40,030 bases of DNA, taken from an uncultured Bacteroidota bacterium. Its GTDB lineage: Bacteria; Bacteroidota; Bacteroidia; Chitinophagales; Chitinophagaceae. This document shows, in pieces, positions 16,133 through 24,225 of this stretch. Positions within the stretch are counted from its first letter, which is position 1; every line of letters begins with the position of its first letter. A model generated the notes under the pieces. That model was not told where the DNA came from. It did no database searches and worked only from the letters and a program-made list of their open reading frames with translations. The stretch covers positions 1 to 40,030 of the forward strand of contig CAIRHQ010000003.1 of NCBI GenBank assembly GCA_903878475.1, given 5' to 3'. The position numbers were made by a program, and so were the translations under genes.

Positions 16133-16543
16133 TTAATGGTGACCATAATATCTGTCATCACCTCTGTACCCGCGGTTATTGAATTTCATCCACAGGCGTT
16201 TGATGTCTTCTCTGCGTTGATCTTCCAACACGTAGATCATTTGTTCTTTTCTGAACCTGTTCATGAAAAACTTGTTCTTAATAGCCTGGATCCGGAAATC
16301 ATATTCGCGGTTGATCTGTGCGATCTGAATGTCAAGATCCCGTCGGCTGAAATTATCACGGTCGTGGTAGCGGTAGGCATCCCGGTCTTTTTGGAAGCGG
16401 TCATCGTTGACCTGAATATCTCTGTTGTTTCCGTAATTGCCGTTGTTTCTGTTACCGTTATCCTGCTGGTCTCTTGAGCCGTATTGTGCAAAAGCGGAAC
16501 TTACCAGGGCAATGCTGAGTAATAATGTAGTCATCTTTTTCAT
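16133..16543 (-). CDS. Small secreted Asn/Arg/Asp-rich protein, unknown function
   Basis: 136 residues. A signal peptide (MKKMTTLLLSIALVSSAFAQ) precedes a hydrophilic Asn/Gly/Asp/Arg-rich stretch to about residue 65, then a predicted helical segment (RRDLDIQIAQINREYDFRIQ and following, to about residue 118), and a Gly/Tyr/His-rich tail. The helical part has alternating Arg and Asp/Glu typical of a charged single helix or coiled coil. No known domain recognised. The His/Tyr-rich end could bind metal, but that is speculation. A strong terminator follows it, so it is an independent gene. Confidence 0.78.
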   Translation of the reverse strand: MKKMTTLLLSIALVSSAFAQYGSRDQQDNGNRNNGNYGNNRDIQVNDDRFQKDRDAYRYHDRDNFSRRDLDIQIAQINREYDFRIQAIKNKFFMNRFRKEQMIYVLEDQRREDIKRLWMKFNNRGYRGDDRYYGHH

Positions 16544-16733
16544 TTTGTTTAATTTAAATGGTGAACAATACGTGTATAGATGGCTGCTTGATCCGGTTGT
16601 TTACAAAAGAAATGTTAATGCGCAAAAATATTTACGCGTGGGTAATATTCGCTTATCATTGTTCCAACATCAAAAGCGGTAATTAAACAATTCTACTTAT
16701 ATTGCCCTCATATTTCACCAAAATAAATTAGAC

Positions 16734-17072
16734 ATGAAAAAGTTTTTTATTCTTTTTACCATTGCCGGCGTCTTTGTTTTTTCTGCTTGCTCTCATAAAA
16801 ATTCTGCTGCAAAAGTGAAGCCTACCACCTACAATGATGTAATGCCAATATTTCAGGCAAAATGTGGCCCTTGTCATCTTCCTTCTAAAGGAGGCAATAA
16901 ACATAACCTGGAATTATATGCTACCACATTAAAGCTTGGGGCTGATATATTGAAGCGTGTTGAAATGGAACCCACACAACGTGGATTCATGCCCATGCGT
17001 AATCCTAAATTAGCCGAACCTGAACTGGCGGTGATCAGAAAATGGGTGGCAGATGGATTATTAGAAAAATAA
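16734..17072 (+). CDS. c-type cytochrome lipoprotein
   Basis: 112 residues. Signal with lipobox VFSAC (C19 lipidated). One haem site CGPCH at 44-48 preceded by YNDVMPIFQAK, a pattern found in mono-haem domains of Bacteroidota cytochromes; Met86 or Met88 in GFMPM is the probable sixth ligand. It ends with the helix ELAVIRKWVADG typical of such domains. A periplasmic electron carrier tethered to a membrane is the likely role; partner unknown. The gene stands alone between two convergent or divergent neighbours and ends at a bidirectional terminator. A TATATTGC box near 16697 may be its promoter. Confidence 0.88.
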   Translation: MKKFFILFTIAGVFVFSACSHKNSAAKVKPTTYNDVMPIFQAKCGPCHLPSKGGNKHNLELYATTLKLGADILKRVEMEPTQRGFMPMRNPKLAEPELAVIRKWVADGLLEK

Positions 17073-17086
17073 TATCACTTGATCTC

Positions 17087-17119
17087 AAAAAAAAATACCC
17101 CAACCGGGGTATTTTTTTT
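17087..17119. terminator. Bidirectional intrinsic terminator
   Basis: ATACCCC and GGGGTAT form the stem around an AACC loop, flanked by an A-run on the left and a T-run on the right, so it can serve both the cytochrome gene (plus) and the thioredoxin-like gene (minus), which converge here. Confidence 0.85.
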
Positions 17120-17139
17120 AAGTATGATTTGATTAATTC

Positions 17140-17694
17140 TTATTCATTCTTACGAAACCGCTCTCCTATCACTTCTAATTGTTTATCGCTCAGGTATGAA
17201 GTGCTTTTGAGTAATTTCAGGAAATTCTCCACTTCATCCTTTGCAGCCGGGCAGCCCATGTTTTCGCCGGGCATATCGAGTGATTCACCGGGTTTGCGTA
17301 CCCTGGAATCGGCGAGTAATTTACCGGTCTTATCCATGATCAGCCAGAAAGGCAATCCAACTTTTTCACCATGGTATTTTGCCCTGATGGCATCTGCTCC
17401 CGGCGTTTCCAGTTGCTTTTTATCCTTTGCTTCATCAACAGTAAAATGGATGGTAACATAATTTGTTTCGAACATCTTTTTGGTGCTGATATCATTCATG
17501 CTGCTATCCATTTTATGGCACCATCCACACCAGGAAGCATGGAATATCACGATCACATTCTTATTTTCTTTTGCGGCTTTCTTACAGGCATCTTTCAGCA
17601 TGATATCTGCAGCGCTTGTTCCCGTTTGTGCAAATACGCCATTCAGCATAGCAACAGACAGCAGGAACATCATCATTCGTTTAAGCATCATCAT
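17140..17694 (-). CDS. Secreted thioredoxin-fold protein with CGWC active site
   Basis: 184 residues with an N-terminal signal (cleavage near FAQ, residue 23). The thioredoxin-like core starts at about residue 35, with ASWCGWCHKM at 53-62; C56 and C59 are the redox pair. The cis-Pro region is GLPFWLIMDKTGKLL, and a C-terminal helical extension of about 60 residues follows. It resembles periplasmic thioredoxin_7/DUF255-type proteins that keep disulfides or c-type haem cysteines reduced; the cytochrome gene next door, on the other strand, makes a role in cytochrome maturation conceivable but unproven. Three consecutive ATG codons at the start leave the exact first residue open. Confidence 0.88.
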   Translation of the reverse strand: MMMLKRMMMFLLSVAMLNGVFAQTGTSAADIMLKDACKKAAKENKNVIVIFHASWCGWCHKMDSSMNDISTKKMFETNYVTIHFTVDEAKDKKQLETPGADAIRAKYHGEKVGLPFWLIMDKTGKLLADSRVRKPGESLDMPGENMGCPAAKDEVENFLKLLKSTSYLSDKQLEVIGERFRKNE

Positions 17695-17753
17695 TGTTTT
17701 TTTATTTTAATGAATAGAATTTTAAAAGTACTACAATTAATCTCAACAAAAGG

Positions 17754-18800
17754 TTAAATAGACCTCACTCGAGGATCGGCCACCACATATAGCAAGTCGG
17801 CCAGGAAATTCATGGCAATGAATAAGCAAGCACTGATGAGCACCGATCCCATTACAACCGGATAGTCTAATTTCTCCAACGCATCCACGGTTATTTTACC
17901 GAGTCCCTTCCAGCCAAAAATATATTCCACAAAGAATGCTCCTGCCAGCAATTCGGCAAACCATCCGGTGATGGCGGTTATGACCGGGTTGATCGCATTA
18001 CGCAATGCATGTTTTAATACGACTTTGTATTTCGATAATCCTTTTGCATAAGCGGTTCTTATATAATCCTGGCTTAACACATCCAGCATGGAACTTCTGG
18101 TAAGTTGTGTGATGATGGCCAGCGGACGTATACCCAATGTAAAGGCTGGCAGGATGAGGTTTTTAAGGGTCAGGTATTTTTGTCCGGTCACTTCATCAAT
18201 ATCAAACCAGCTACCTGTAAGATTCAATCCGGTATAGGCATGGGCAACTACGCCAAAAAAATAGGCAATGATGATAGCCATAAAAAATGAGGGCGCTGAT
18301 ATGCCGGCAATGCTGGAGAAGACAGCTGTGCTATCCATCCAGGTATCTTTTTTTACCGCAGCAATAATCCCCAGCAGTATGCCAAAAAAACTGGCAAATA
18401 ACATGGCGGCAATAGCCAGTATAGCGGTTCCGGGCAAGGCCTCTCCCAATACTTGTCCTACTGCTTTTTTGGTTTGATAACTGCGGCGCAGATAAGGGAT
18501 CTTAATCCCGAATTTTAAATTTCCTGAACTGAAAAATCCGTGCAATTGTTTTTTCTCAATATCTGCAGCAGTATGAAAGCAAACCGGTGAAACATCATTG
18601 AGGTATAAAACAAATTGTTTCCATTTAGGTTGGTCGAGGTAAAGATCGGTGCGGATATTGTCCATGGTCTTTTTATCACCGGTTTGTCCGGCGATCATCC
18701 TGGCCGGATCACCAAAACTCTGAAACATGATGAACACCAATACCACCACGCCCAAAATGATCAGTAGAGAATATCCAATTTTTTTAATGATATATGGCAA
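17754..18800 (-). CDS. OppB/DppB-like ABC transporter permease
   Basis: 348 residues, six predicted membrane segments. N-terminal segment at about 8-27 followed by the GDPARMIAG region typical of dipeptide/nickel permease B subunits, and the EAA-type cytoplasmic loop AYAKGLSKYKVVLKHALRN with the conserved G, at about residue 250. It would form a heterodimeric channel with a DppC-like permease and two ATPases, but no such genes or a binding protein are in the window. It is the last gene of a unit behind the DoxX/BT_3928 gene (11-base gap). Substrate: probably peptides, not determinable here. Confidence 0.9.
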   Translation of the reverse strand: MPYIIKKIGYSLLIILGVVVLVFIMFQSFGDPARMIAGQTGDKKTMDNIRTDLYLDQPKWKQFVLYLNDVSPVCFHTAADIEKKQLHGFFSSGNLKFGIKIPYLRRSYQTKKAVGQVLGEALPGTAILAIAAMLFASFFGILLGIIAAVKKDTWMDSTAVFSSIAGISAPSFFMAIIIAYFFGVVAHAYTGLNLTGSWFDIDEVTGQKYLTLKNLILPAFTLGIRPLAIITQLTRSSMLDVLSQDYIRTAYAKGLSKYKVVLKHALRNAINPVITAITGWFAELLAGAFFVEYIFGWKGLGKITVDALEKLDYPVVMGSVLISACLFIAMNFLADLLYVVADPRVRSI

Positions 18801-18811
18801 ACCAATAAATT

Positions 18812-19945
18812 TTATGGTTTCATGAGTTTCTCAAAATCGGCCCAGCTAATTTTTTTCTGAACAACAGGGCCTTTCATCATGAACAATACAGGATTAGCCC
18901 TGGCGGCAGTTTTAATGGCGGTAACATCACAGGTAAAGATCTGCGGCAGGTTTTCCTGCGTGATGCCGGTATTTTTTGTAGAAAATCTTTCTGCTACTTT
19001 GTCGGGTTGTCCGGTGATGATGTACACCGGTGTTTTTTCCTTGCTTGCGTAAGCAATGAATTTAATATCCTGATCCCATTTGGCCGGGTAATCTTCCATT
19101 GTTTTAATGAACAATAAATAGTACTGACCGGTTTGTGACAGGATCGCTTCGGTGGTATCATTTCCTGAAGCGGAAGTAAATGAAAAATCATTGATCAGTG
19201 GACTATTGTTCTTCCCTTTCTGAACCAATGTTTGTTTGCGGTCAATATATTTCCAGGTACTATCCGGAAAGACATCCGTGTATTCTTTTTTTACGCCGTC
19301 CTTTTCATACGTGAACACATAGGCATATTTATCAGGAATAGCATCGGCGGGCATTTTACGAAGTTGCAAAAGGTCATTGCCGGCTTTATAGGGCAGACAA
19401 TCCTTTACCGGTAAATGCCTTAACACATAGCCTTGTAAACCTACTACTGCGGCTGCGCACATGGTGATGATGATCCAGTTTACCGGAGTTGAAAAAATGG
19501 GTAAAATATATTTTTGTTTCAGGAGGATCAGCAATACAAGCACGGTAAGAATGATGTCCTTGGTAAATGTTTGAATGGGAGTAAGTGGGATGCAATCTCC
19601 AAAGCAGCCACAGGCCCTGATCTTACCGCTGAATAACACGTAGCTGGTAAGAAAAGTAAAAAACAGTACCAGCAATAACAACAGCCATGAGGTAAGTTTT
19701 TTCCAGATGCCCAACAATAAGCTGATGCCCAGAACTACTTCCAGGGTGATCATGATCACAGAGAACAATAAGGCATGTTCATGGAGTTGGGTCATCAGGT
19801 TTTTAAAATAACCTTCAGATGACCATACTTCAAAAAACTCCTGCATTTTGTATGCTAGTCCGAGTGGATCAATAGCTTTTACCAATCCTGAAAAAATAAA
19901 AAGAGTACCCACCAGTAGTCTTGATATATTCACGAGTAGCTTCAT
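18812..19945 (-). CDS. DoxX-like membrane protein with C-terminal thioredoxin-like domain (BT_3928 family)
   Basis: 377 residues. Residues 1-145 form a four-helix DoxX/MauE-like unit, with FSGLVKAIDPLG at 18-29 and the Cys-rich loop ACGCFGDCIP at 111-120 (C112, C114, C118), a hallmark of the family. A fifth membrane segment at about 155-172 leads to a periplasmic region, with a thioredoxin-like domain from about 250. The family is thought to handle thiol or sulfur redox chemistry at the membrane; the specific reaction is not known. It sits 23 bases after DUF1599 and 11 bases before a permease. Confidence 0.9.
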   Translation of the reverse strand: MKLLVNISRLLVGTLFIFSGLVKAIDPLGLAYKMQEFFEVWSSEGYFKNLMTQLHEHALLFSVIMITLEVVLGISLLLGIWKKLTSWLLLLLVLFFTFLTSYVLFSGKIRACGCFGDCIPLTPIQTFTKDIILTVLVLLILLKQKYILPIFSTPVNWIIITMCAAAVVGLQGYVLRHLPVKDCLPYKAGNDLLQLRKMPADAIPDKYAYVFTYEKDGVKKEYTDVFPDSTWKYIDRKQTLVQKGKNNSPLINDFSFTSASGNDTTEAILSQTGQYYLLFIKTMEDYPAKWDQDIKFIAYASKEKTPVYIITGQPDKVAERFSTKNTGITQENLPQIFTCDVTAIKTAARANPVLFMMKGPVVQKKISWADFEKLMKP

Positions 19946-19968
19946 GCAGTTATTTTTTTGTAATGAGT

Positions 19969-20517
19969 TTATGCTTTGTGTACTGATTCTTCAATCAATA
20001 TTAATCCAAATACGGCATAATTGATGATATCATAAAAATTGGCATCAATCCCTTCGCTGTCGATGGTTTTCCCGTCGTTCAGCAGTATCTGTTTAATGCG
20101 CAATAGTTTTGCGAGGATCAGGTCTACAAAGCTCTCCTGACTCATCTCTCTCCAGGCTTCTCCGTAATCATGGTTTTTATCCTGCATCAGTTTTTTTGAT
20201 ATGCCTGTTTTTTCATCATACAATTGACGCACCTGATCAACCGGTAATTCTTCCAGTTCATCATCATGAATGTCGAGTTGTATCAGTCCGATGATGGCAT
20301 AATTGAGCATTCCCCTGAATTCGCTGATGATATCATCTCCTATCTTCTGGGTGCCAATTTCCTGGATGGTGCGGATCCGTTTTGCCTTGATATAGATCTG
20401 GTCGGCTACAGAAATGGTACGGTATACACGCCAGGAAGTGCCGTAATCCTTTGTTTTATTCAAAAAGATCTCCCTGGCAGATGCGATGGCCTGGTCGTAT
20501 TGATCGTTGGTGGTCAT
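19969..20517 (-). CDS. DUF1599 protein (nucleotide modification-associated domain), internally duplicated
   Basis: 182 residues made of two similar halves, about 10-85 and 100-177. Each has KDYG/HDYG followed by W-R, an AK-LRI segment and an NYAI/NYAV-GLI stretch. The domain is listed as nucleotide modification-associated domain 1 (Pfam DUF1599), a family otherwise seen near phage DNA-modification genes and broadly in Bacteroidota chromosomes; function is not established. The divergent neighbour is folP and the downstream gene is BT_3928. This placement is frequent in Bacteroidota as I recall, which would favour a housekeeping role over phage defence. Confidence 0.88.
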   Translation of the reverse strand: MTTNDQYDQAIASAREIFLNKTKDYGTSWRVYRTISVADQIYIKAKRIRTIQEIGTQKIGDDIISEFRGMLNYAIIGLIQLDIHDDELEELPVDQVRQLYDEKTGISKKLMQDKNHDYGEAWREMSQESFVDLILAKLLRIKQILLNDGKTIDSEGIDANFYDIINYAVFGLILIEESVHKA

Positions 20518-20555
20518 TTATCGTTGGTGGTTTGTAACTTAGTGTTATACAAGCT

Positions 20556-20563
20556 CAAAAATA
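20556..20563 (-). promoter_or_regulatory. -7 promoter element for the DUF1599 operon
   Basis: Minus strand reads TATTTTTG (TAnnTTTG), giving a leader of about 32 bases before the ATG at 20517. It falls inside the 60-base divergent gap to folP. No clear -33 match. Confidence 0.5.
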
Positions 20564-20577
20564 ATTGAAAACAACTG

Positions 20578-21432
20578 ATGTACACCATAAACTGTAAAGG
20601 AAAAATTTTAAGCCTTGAGCAACCCTTGGTGATGGGTATCCTGAATGCTACCCCTGATTCATTTTATGAAGGGCATTTGGATGCGGGAACTCGGTCGATG
20701 GCCGACCGGGCCTTACAAATGAGCCATGAGGGGGCGGATATCATTGATATTGGCGGACAAAGCACGCGTCCGGGTAGTACACGCATCAGTGCGGAGGTCG
20801 AAATGCAGCGTATCCTTCCGTTGATCGAGTTATTGAAAAAAGAAGATCCGGATATCATATTGTCGGTAGACACGTATTTTAGTGAAGTAGCCCAGGCATC
20901 AGTAAAAGCAGGTGCCTCCATCATCAATGATATCAGTGGCGGAAATATGGATCCTGAAATGCTGAAAATAGTGGGCATTTTACAGGTTCCCTATATCTGT
21001 ATGCATATGCAGGGTGATCCGGCCCATATGCAGGATGCACCGGTGTATAAAGATGTAGTGCTGGAGATCCTGAATTTTTTTATTGAACGAATAGCGGCCT
21101 GTACACAGGCAGGCATCAAGGATATCATTATTGACCCCGGTTTTGGCTTTGGTAAAACCATCGATCATAATTTTACCATCCTGAAGCAGCTGGCATTGCT
21201 GCAAGTTACCGGAAGGCCGGTGCTTGCTGGATTATCTCGTAAGCGAACCGTGTATCAAACACTGGGGGTAAATGCCGAAGCTGCCTTAAATGGCACTACG
21301 GTAATGAATACCATAGCCCTGATGAATGGGGCCTCACTGTTGCGGGTACACGATGTTAAGGCCGCCCGGGAAGCCGTATTGCTGTATAATGCTTACAAAA
21401 AAGCACCTCCCGGGGGAAGTGCTTTTTTGTAA
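20578..21432 (+). CDS. folP: Dihydropteroate synthase
   Basis: Joins p-aminobenzoate to 6-hydroxymethyl-dihydropterin diphosphate in folate synthesis; target of sulfonamides. 284 residues. Seen: MGILNATPDSF at 19-29 (Asn23), GGQSTRPGS at 59-67 with the conserved Ser62/Arg64, SVDTY at 96-100, INDISGG at 116-122 and DPGFGFGKT in the C-terminal half; GLSRKRTV follows. All key positions expected for the enzyme are present. The last 12 codons, encoding a KKAPPGGSAFL tail, coincide with a terminator hairpin that includes the stop codon. Confidence 0.97.
   Translation: MYTINCKGKILSLEQPLVMGILNATPDSFYEGHLDAGTRSMADRALQMSHEGADIIDIGGQSTRPGSTRISAEVEMQRILPLIELLKKEDPDIILSVDTYFSEVAQASVKAGASIINDISGGNMDPEMLKIVGILQVPYICMHMQGDPAHMQDAPVYKDVVLEILNFFIERIAACTQAGIKDIIIDPGFGFGKTIDHNFTILKQLALLQVTGRPVLAGLSRKRTVYQTLGVNAEAALNGTTVMNTIALMNGASLLRVHDVKAAREAVLLYNAYKKAPPGGSAFL
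21395..21430. terminator. Terminator hairpin inside the 3' end of folP
   Basis: The left arm 21395-21410 pairs with 21415-21430 with one mismatch (C21407 opposite A21418), around a 4-base loop. Because the arms carry A- and T-runs it works in both directions: for folP (plus) and for the FKBP gene (minus), whose stop is at 21449. The right arm ends in the T of the folP TAA stop. Confidence 0.82.
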
Positions 21433-21448
21433 TAATTAATATTCTTTT

Positions 21449-22492
21449 TTAATTAGCATGTACAGGTTTTGACAAGCTGTCTCCAGCTTCTTTTTTCATC
21501 TGCTCAAGATTGTTCCTGATCTCAGCAGTTTGTTTGGCAAATTCTTCTTCACTCACCACATCTACGATATTGATATCGAATACTAGGTTAGCATTAGGAT
21601 TGATACCACCCTGTGGGTTACCACCCTTGCCGTAGGCCAATGATGATGGGATATAAAAAGTTGCTTTAGCACCTTTTTTCAATTGAAACAATCCATCGAT
21701 CCAACCCAGGATGATTCCACCCAACTGACCCATATTGATCTGATACGGTTGAACATGTTTGAACTTAGGATCCACATTTGAATCAAATACTTTTCCGCTG
21801 TCCAGGGTTCTGCCGGTATAGTTCACCGTTACCACAGTGTTTTTATCGATATTATCTCCGGTTCCGGGCTCCTGAATGGAAACATATGTACCCCAGGCTC
21901 CTTTGGTAGCGGTGATATTATTTTTTGCAAGATAGTCGGCAATGGTTTTGCCATCGATCTCGATCTGAGATTTATTGGCATCCAGTTGTTTTTGAACTTC
22001 TTCCAGTTGCTTTTTATAGATCTTTGGTTTAGCGATCTTCATTTCTGCAGCATTGGCACTATCAGCCATTTCTTTGGTAGTAAAGATGTTCACTACTTTA
22101 ATGGTAGTGTACAAGTAACCACCTTTTTGGATAAAGGGAGGAAGGCCTTGTGGAGAAGTTTTCATTAAACTATCGGTAGACATGCGCAACACAATACTAT
22201 CCCCTTTTCTTGCTTCAGCAAAGATTTTGAAATAAGGTGCGGGGTAAGCCAATGAGTCAAAAGATTCGATGCGGGGCATCAGGTCTCTTGAATCAACCAT
22301 AGTGGTGTCTTTATTGTTGTTCTTATACATTTGTCTGATCTGCATCTGAATATAGTTGCCATAAGCAACTTTATTTCCGCTACCATCAGCTACTATTTTG
22401 TATTCAATTCCCTGGTCGGCTTTTTTATAATCCGGTTTACAGGAGGCCAGTGCAACTAAGCAAATGGCAGATAGATAAAAAAACTGTTTCAT
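21449..22492 (-). CDS. FKBP-type peptidyl-prolyl isomerase lipoprotein with two domains
   Basis: 347 residues. Lipobox at LASC (C18). Residues about 25-140 form a first, divergent FKBP-like domain; a charged helical linker at about 140-185 and a second canonical FKBP domain at about 205-315 follow. The second has VNYTGRTLDSGKVFDSN, GWIDGLFQLKKGAKATFYIP and SLAYGKGG, the usual active-site and hydrophobic-pocket strands. It should catalyse proline isomerisation and act as a chaperone in the periplasm. It lies 10 bases after the nrnA-like gene and probably shares its promoter at 23532-23539. Confidence 0.93.
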   Translation of the reverse strand: MKQFFYLSAICLVALASCKPDYKKADQGIEYKIVADGSGNKVAYGNYIQMQIRQMYKNNNKDTTMVDSRDLMPRIESFDSLAYPAPYFKIFAEARKGDSIVLRMSTDSLMKTSPQGLPPFIQKGGYLYTTIKVVNIFTTKEMADSANAAEMKIAKPKIYKKQLEEVQKQLDANKSQIEIDGKTIADYLAKNNITATKGAWGTYVSIQEPGTGDNIDKNTVVTVNYTGRTLDSGKVFDSNVDPKFKHVQPYQINMGQLGGIILGWIDGLFQLKKGAKATFYIPSSLAYGKGGNPQGGINPNANLVFDINIVDVVSEEEFAKQTAEIRNNLEQMKKEAGDSLSKPVHAN

Positions 22493-22502
22493 TGTTTATT
22501 GA

Positions 22503-23522
22503 TTATGATTGATTACTATTTAATTCCATTTCATTTTCGCGAAGGGCTACCATGAATTTTTCTACTACTGCATCCATTGGTTCTTTATTGACCCCGCCCG
22601 CTGCGTTGAAATGTCCGCCACCATTAAAATATTTTCTTGCAAAACTATTCACATCAAAACCGCCCTTGCTCCGAAAAGAACTTTTACGCTCTTCTCCCCT
22701 GTCGATGATCACTGCTGCCAGTCGGATCCCTTTAATGCTCAAAGGGTAGTTCACTAATCCTTCTGTATCACCCGTTCTTACATCATATTTGATCAGGTCG
22801 GCCTGTGGTATTACGATCAGTGCCGCATTGTATTCATAAAATACTTCCATGCGGTTAAGCAAAACATGTCCTATAAAGATAAACCTGTTCTCTAGGAAAT
22901 TATCATATAATTCTTCGTGTACCCGGCTATGTTGTAATCCCCTTGTTTTCAGGTCAGCTACCATGGTATGTACACTGGCGGTGGTAGAGGGAAAGCGGAA
23001 AGATCCGGTATCGGTCATAACACCTGCATACAGGCATTCGGCTATGGATTCATCAATTTTATCCTGATGGCCAGCCGCCAGAATAAAATCGTACACCATT
23101 TCGGCCGTAGAACTTTTTCCGGTATCGCTGATGCCATATGCAAATACTGCTTCCTGGGGTTCGCGATGATGATCGATCAGTATTTTTTGTGTAGAAGACG
23201 CCAGCAATTTTTCTTCCATACGCTTGGTACGGCTCATGGTATTGAAATCCAGACAAAAGATCCAATCAGCAGCATCGATCGCGGCATTTGCTTTTGCATT
23301 GAAAGCTTCAAAATCAATTACCTGTTTGGTTCCCGGCATCCAGTTCAGAAAAGAAGCCCAGTTGGTGGGTGATATCACTACCACATCATGACCCAGGTTC
23401 TTTAAAAAATGGTATAAACCCAATGACGATCCCATGGCATCGGCATCCGGTTTCTGATGGGTGGTGATCACCACTTTCTTTGGCTCCATCAGCAAGGAGA
23501 ATATCTGTTGTATTGGTTGCAT
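22503..23522 (-). CDS. DHH/DHHA1 phosphoesterase, NrnA-like oligoribonuclease
   Basis: 339 residues. N-terminal DHH motifs: TTHQKPDADAMGSSLG at 20-35 (His22, Asp26, Asp28), LDFNTM, LIDHHREP, and a C-terminal DHHA1 part with RSKGGFDVNSFARKYFNGGGHFNAAGG. This is the NrnA architecture, which degrades nano-RNA and dephosphorylates 3',5'-pAp in the cytoplasm; some relatives also cleave pApA from c-di-AMP turnover. ATG at 23522 is preferred over an in-frame TTG at 23534 because a promoter box overlaps that upstream stretch. Confidence 0.94.
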   Translation of the reverse strand: MQPIQQIFSLLMEPKKVVITTHQKPDADAMGSSLGLYHFLKNLGHDVVVISPTNWASFLNWMPGTKQVIDFEAFNAKANAAIDAADWIFCLDFNTMSRTKRMEEKLLASSTQKILIDHHREPQEAVFAYGISDTGKSSTAEMVYDFILAAGHQDKIDESIAECLYAGVMTDTGSFRFPSTTASVHTMVADLKTRGLQHSRVHEELYDNFLENRFIFIGHVLLNRMEVFYEYNAALIVIPQADLIKYDVRTGDTEGLVNYPLSIKGIRLAAVIIDRGEERKSSFRSKGGFDVNSFARKYFNGGGHFNAAGGVNKEPMDAVVEKFMVALRENEMELNSNQS

Positions 23523-23531
23523 AAAGCGGCG

Positions 23532-23539
23532 CAAAAGTA
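23532..23539 (-). promoter_or_regulatory. -7 promoter element for nrnA-like/FKBP operon
   Basis: Minus strand reads TACTTTTG (TAnnTTTG); transcription would start only about three bases before the ATG at 23522, so the mRNA may be nearly leaderless. It also argues against the upstream TTG start. Confidence 0.5.
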
Positions 23540-23657
23540 GCTTAAAGTTTTCAGTTTTAAGGAAAGAACTGGATTAGAACCACTCTGAAACGGCTTTATC
23601 AGGCATTATTAAGTCTGATTTAACTTAAAATGAGCAGGAATTAAGCTGAAAACCGGT

Positions 23658-23665
23658 TATCTTTG
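23658..23665 (+). promoter_or_regulatory. -7 promoter element for ndk
   Basis: TATCTTTG followed by GCGGC, a perfect TAnnTTTG, 23 bases upstream of the ndk ATG. Start near 23672 predicts a leader of about 17 bases. No good -33 TTG at the usual spacing. Confidence 0.65.
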
Positions 23666-23688
23666 CGGCTCAAAAATCAAAAATAAGA

Positions 23689-24105
23689 ATGAGCAACAGA
23701 ACATTTACCATGATCAAACCCGATGCTACCCGTAAAGGAAATACAGGAGCTATTTTACAAATGATCAACGCTGCCGGTTTCCGCATTGTAGCCATGAAGA
23801 TGGTACACCTGAGCGAAGCCAAGGCCGGAGAATTTTATGCAGTACATGCCCAGCGCCCTTTTTATGGTGAACTGGTTGGATTTATGAGTAGCGGTCCTAT
23901 TACAGCTGCCATCCTGGAAAAAGATAATGCAGTAGAAGATTTCAGAAAACTGATCGGATCTACCAATCCTGCTGATGCCGCCGAAGGAACCATCCGTAAA
24001 CTGTTTGCTGCCTCAATTGGTGAAAACGCAGTACACGGAAGTGATAGCGATGAAAATGCAAAGATTGAAGGCGACTTCTTTTTCAGCAAACTTGAACAGT
24101 TTTAA
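23689..24105 (+). CDS. ndk: Nucleoside diphosphate kinase
   Basis: Transfers the terminal phosphate of ATP to other nucleoside diphosphates through a phospho-histidine, balancing NTP and dNTP pools in the cytoplasm. 138 residues, a normal size. Seen: [13 protein letters not shown] at 5-17, the [12 protein letters not shown] segment at 49-60, and the catalytic H116 in NAVHGSDS at 113-120. Preceded by a strong promoter and followed by a terminator, so it is a single-gene transcript. Confidence 0.98.
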   Translation: MSNRTFTMIKPDATRKGNTGAILQMINAAGFRIVAMKMVHLSEAKAGEFYAVHAQRPFYGELVGFMSSGPITAAILEKDNAVEDFRKLIGSTNPADAAEGTIRKLFAASIGENAVHGSDSDENAKIEGDFFFSKLEQF

Positions 24106-24125
24106 GTAGAAAGATAATCATTGCG

Positions 24126-24155
24126 AAGCCCCCGTTTTGGGGGCTTTTGCTTTAT
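24126..24155 (+). terminator. Intrinsic terminator of ndk
   Basis: AAGCCCCC (24126-24133) pairs with GGGGGCTT (24139-24146) around a 5-base loop, followed by a T-containing tail. Confidence 0.8.
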
Positions 24156-24225
24156 CCCCCACCATCAATTCGAAAAGGATAAGGGTAATCCGTTGATTCA
24201 ACTAAATTGCAGTAAGTAAATTACC

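Noticed and set aside
19969-20517. DUF1599 as a phage-type DNA-modification or defence gene
   Set aside because: No polymerase, methylase, nuclease or mobile gene is near; the neighbourhood is housekeeping, so a defence role is not supported here.
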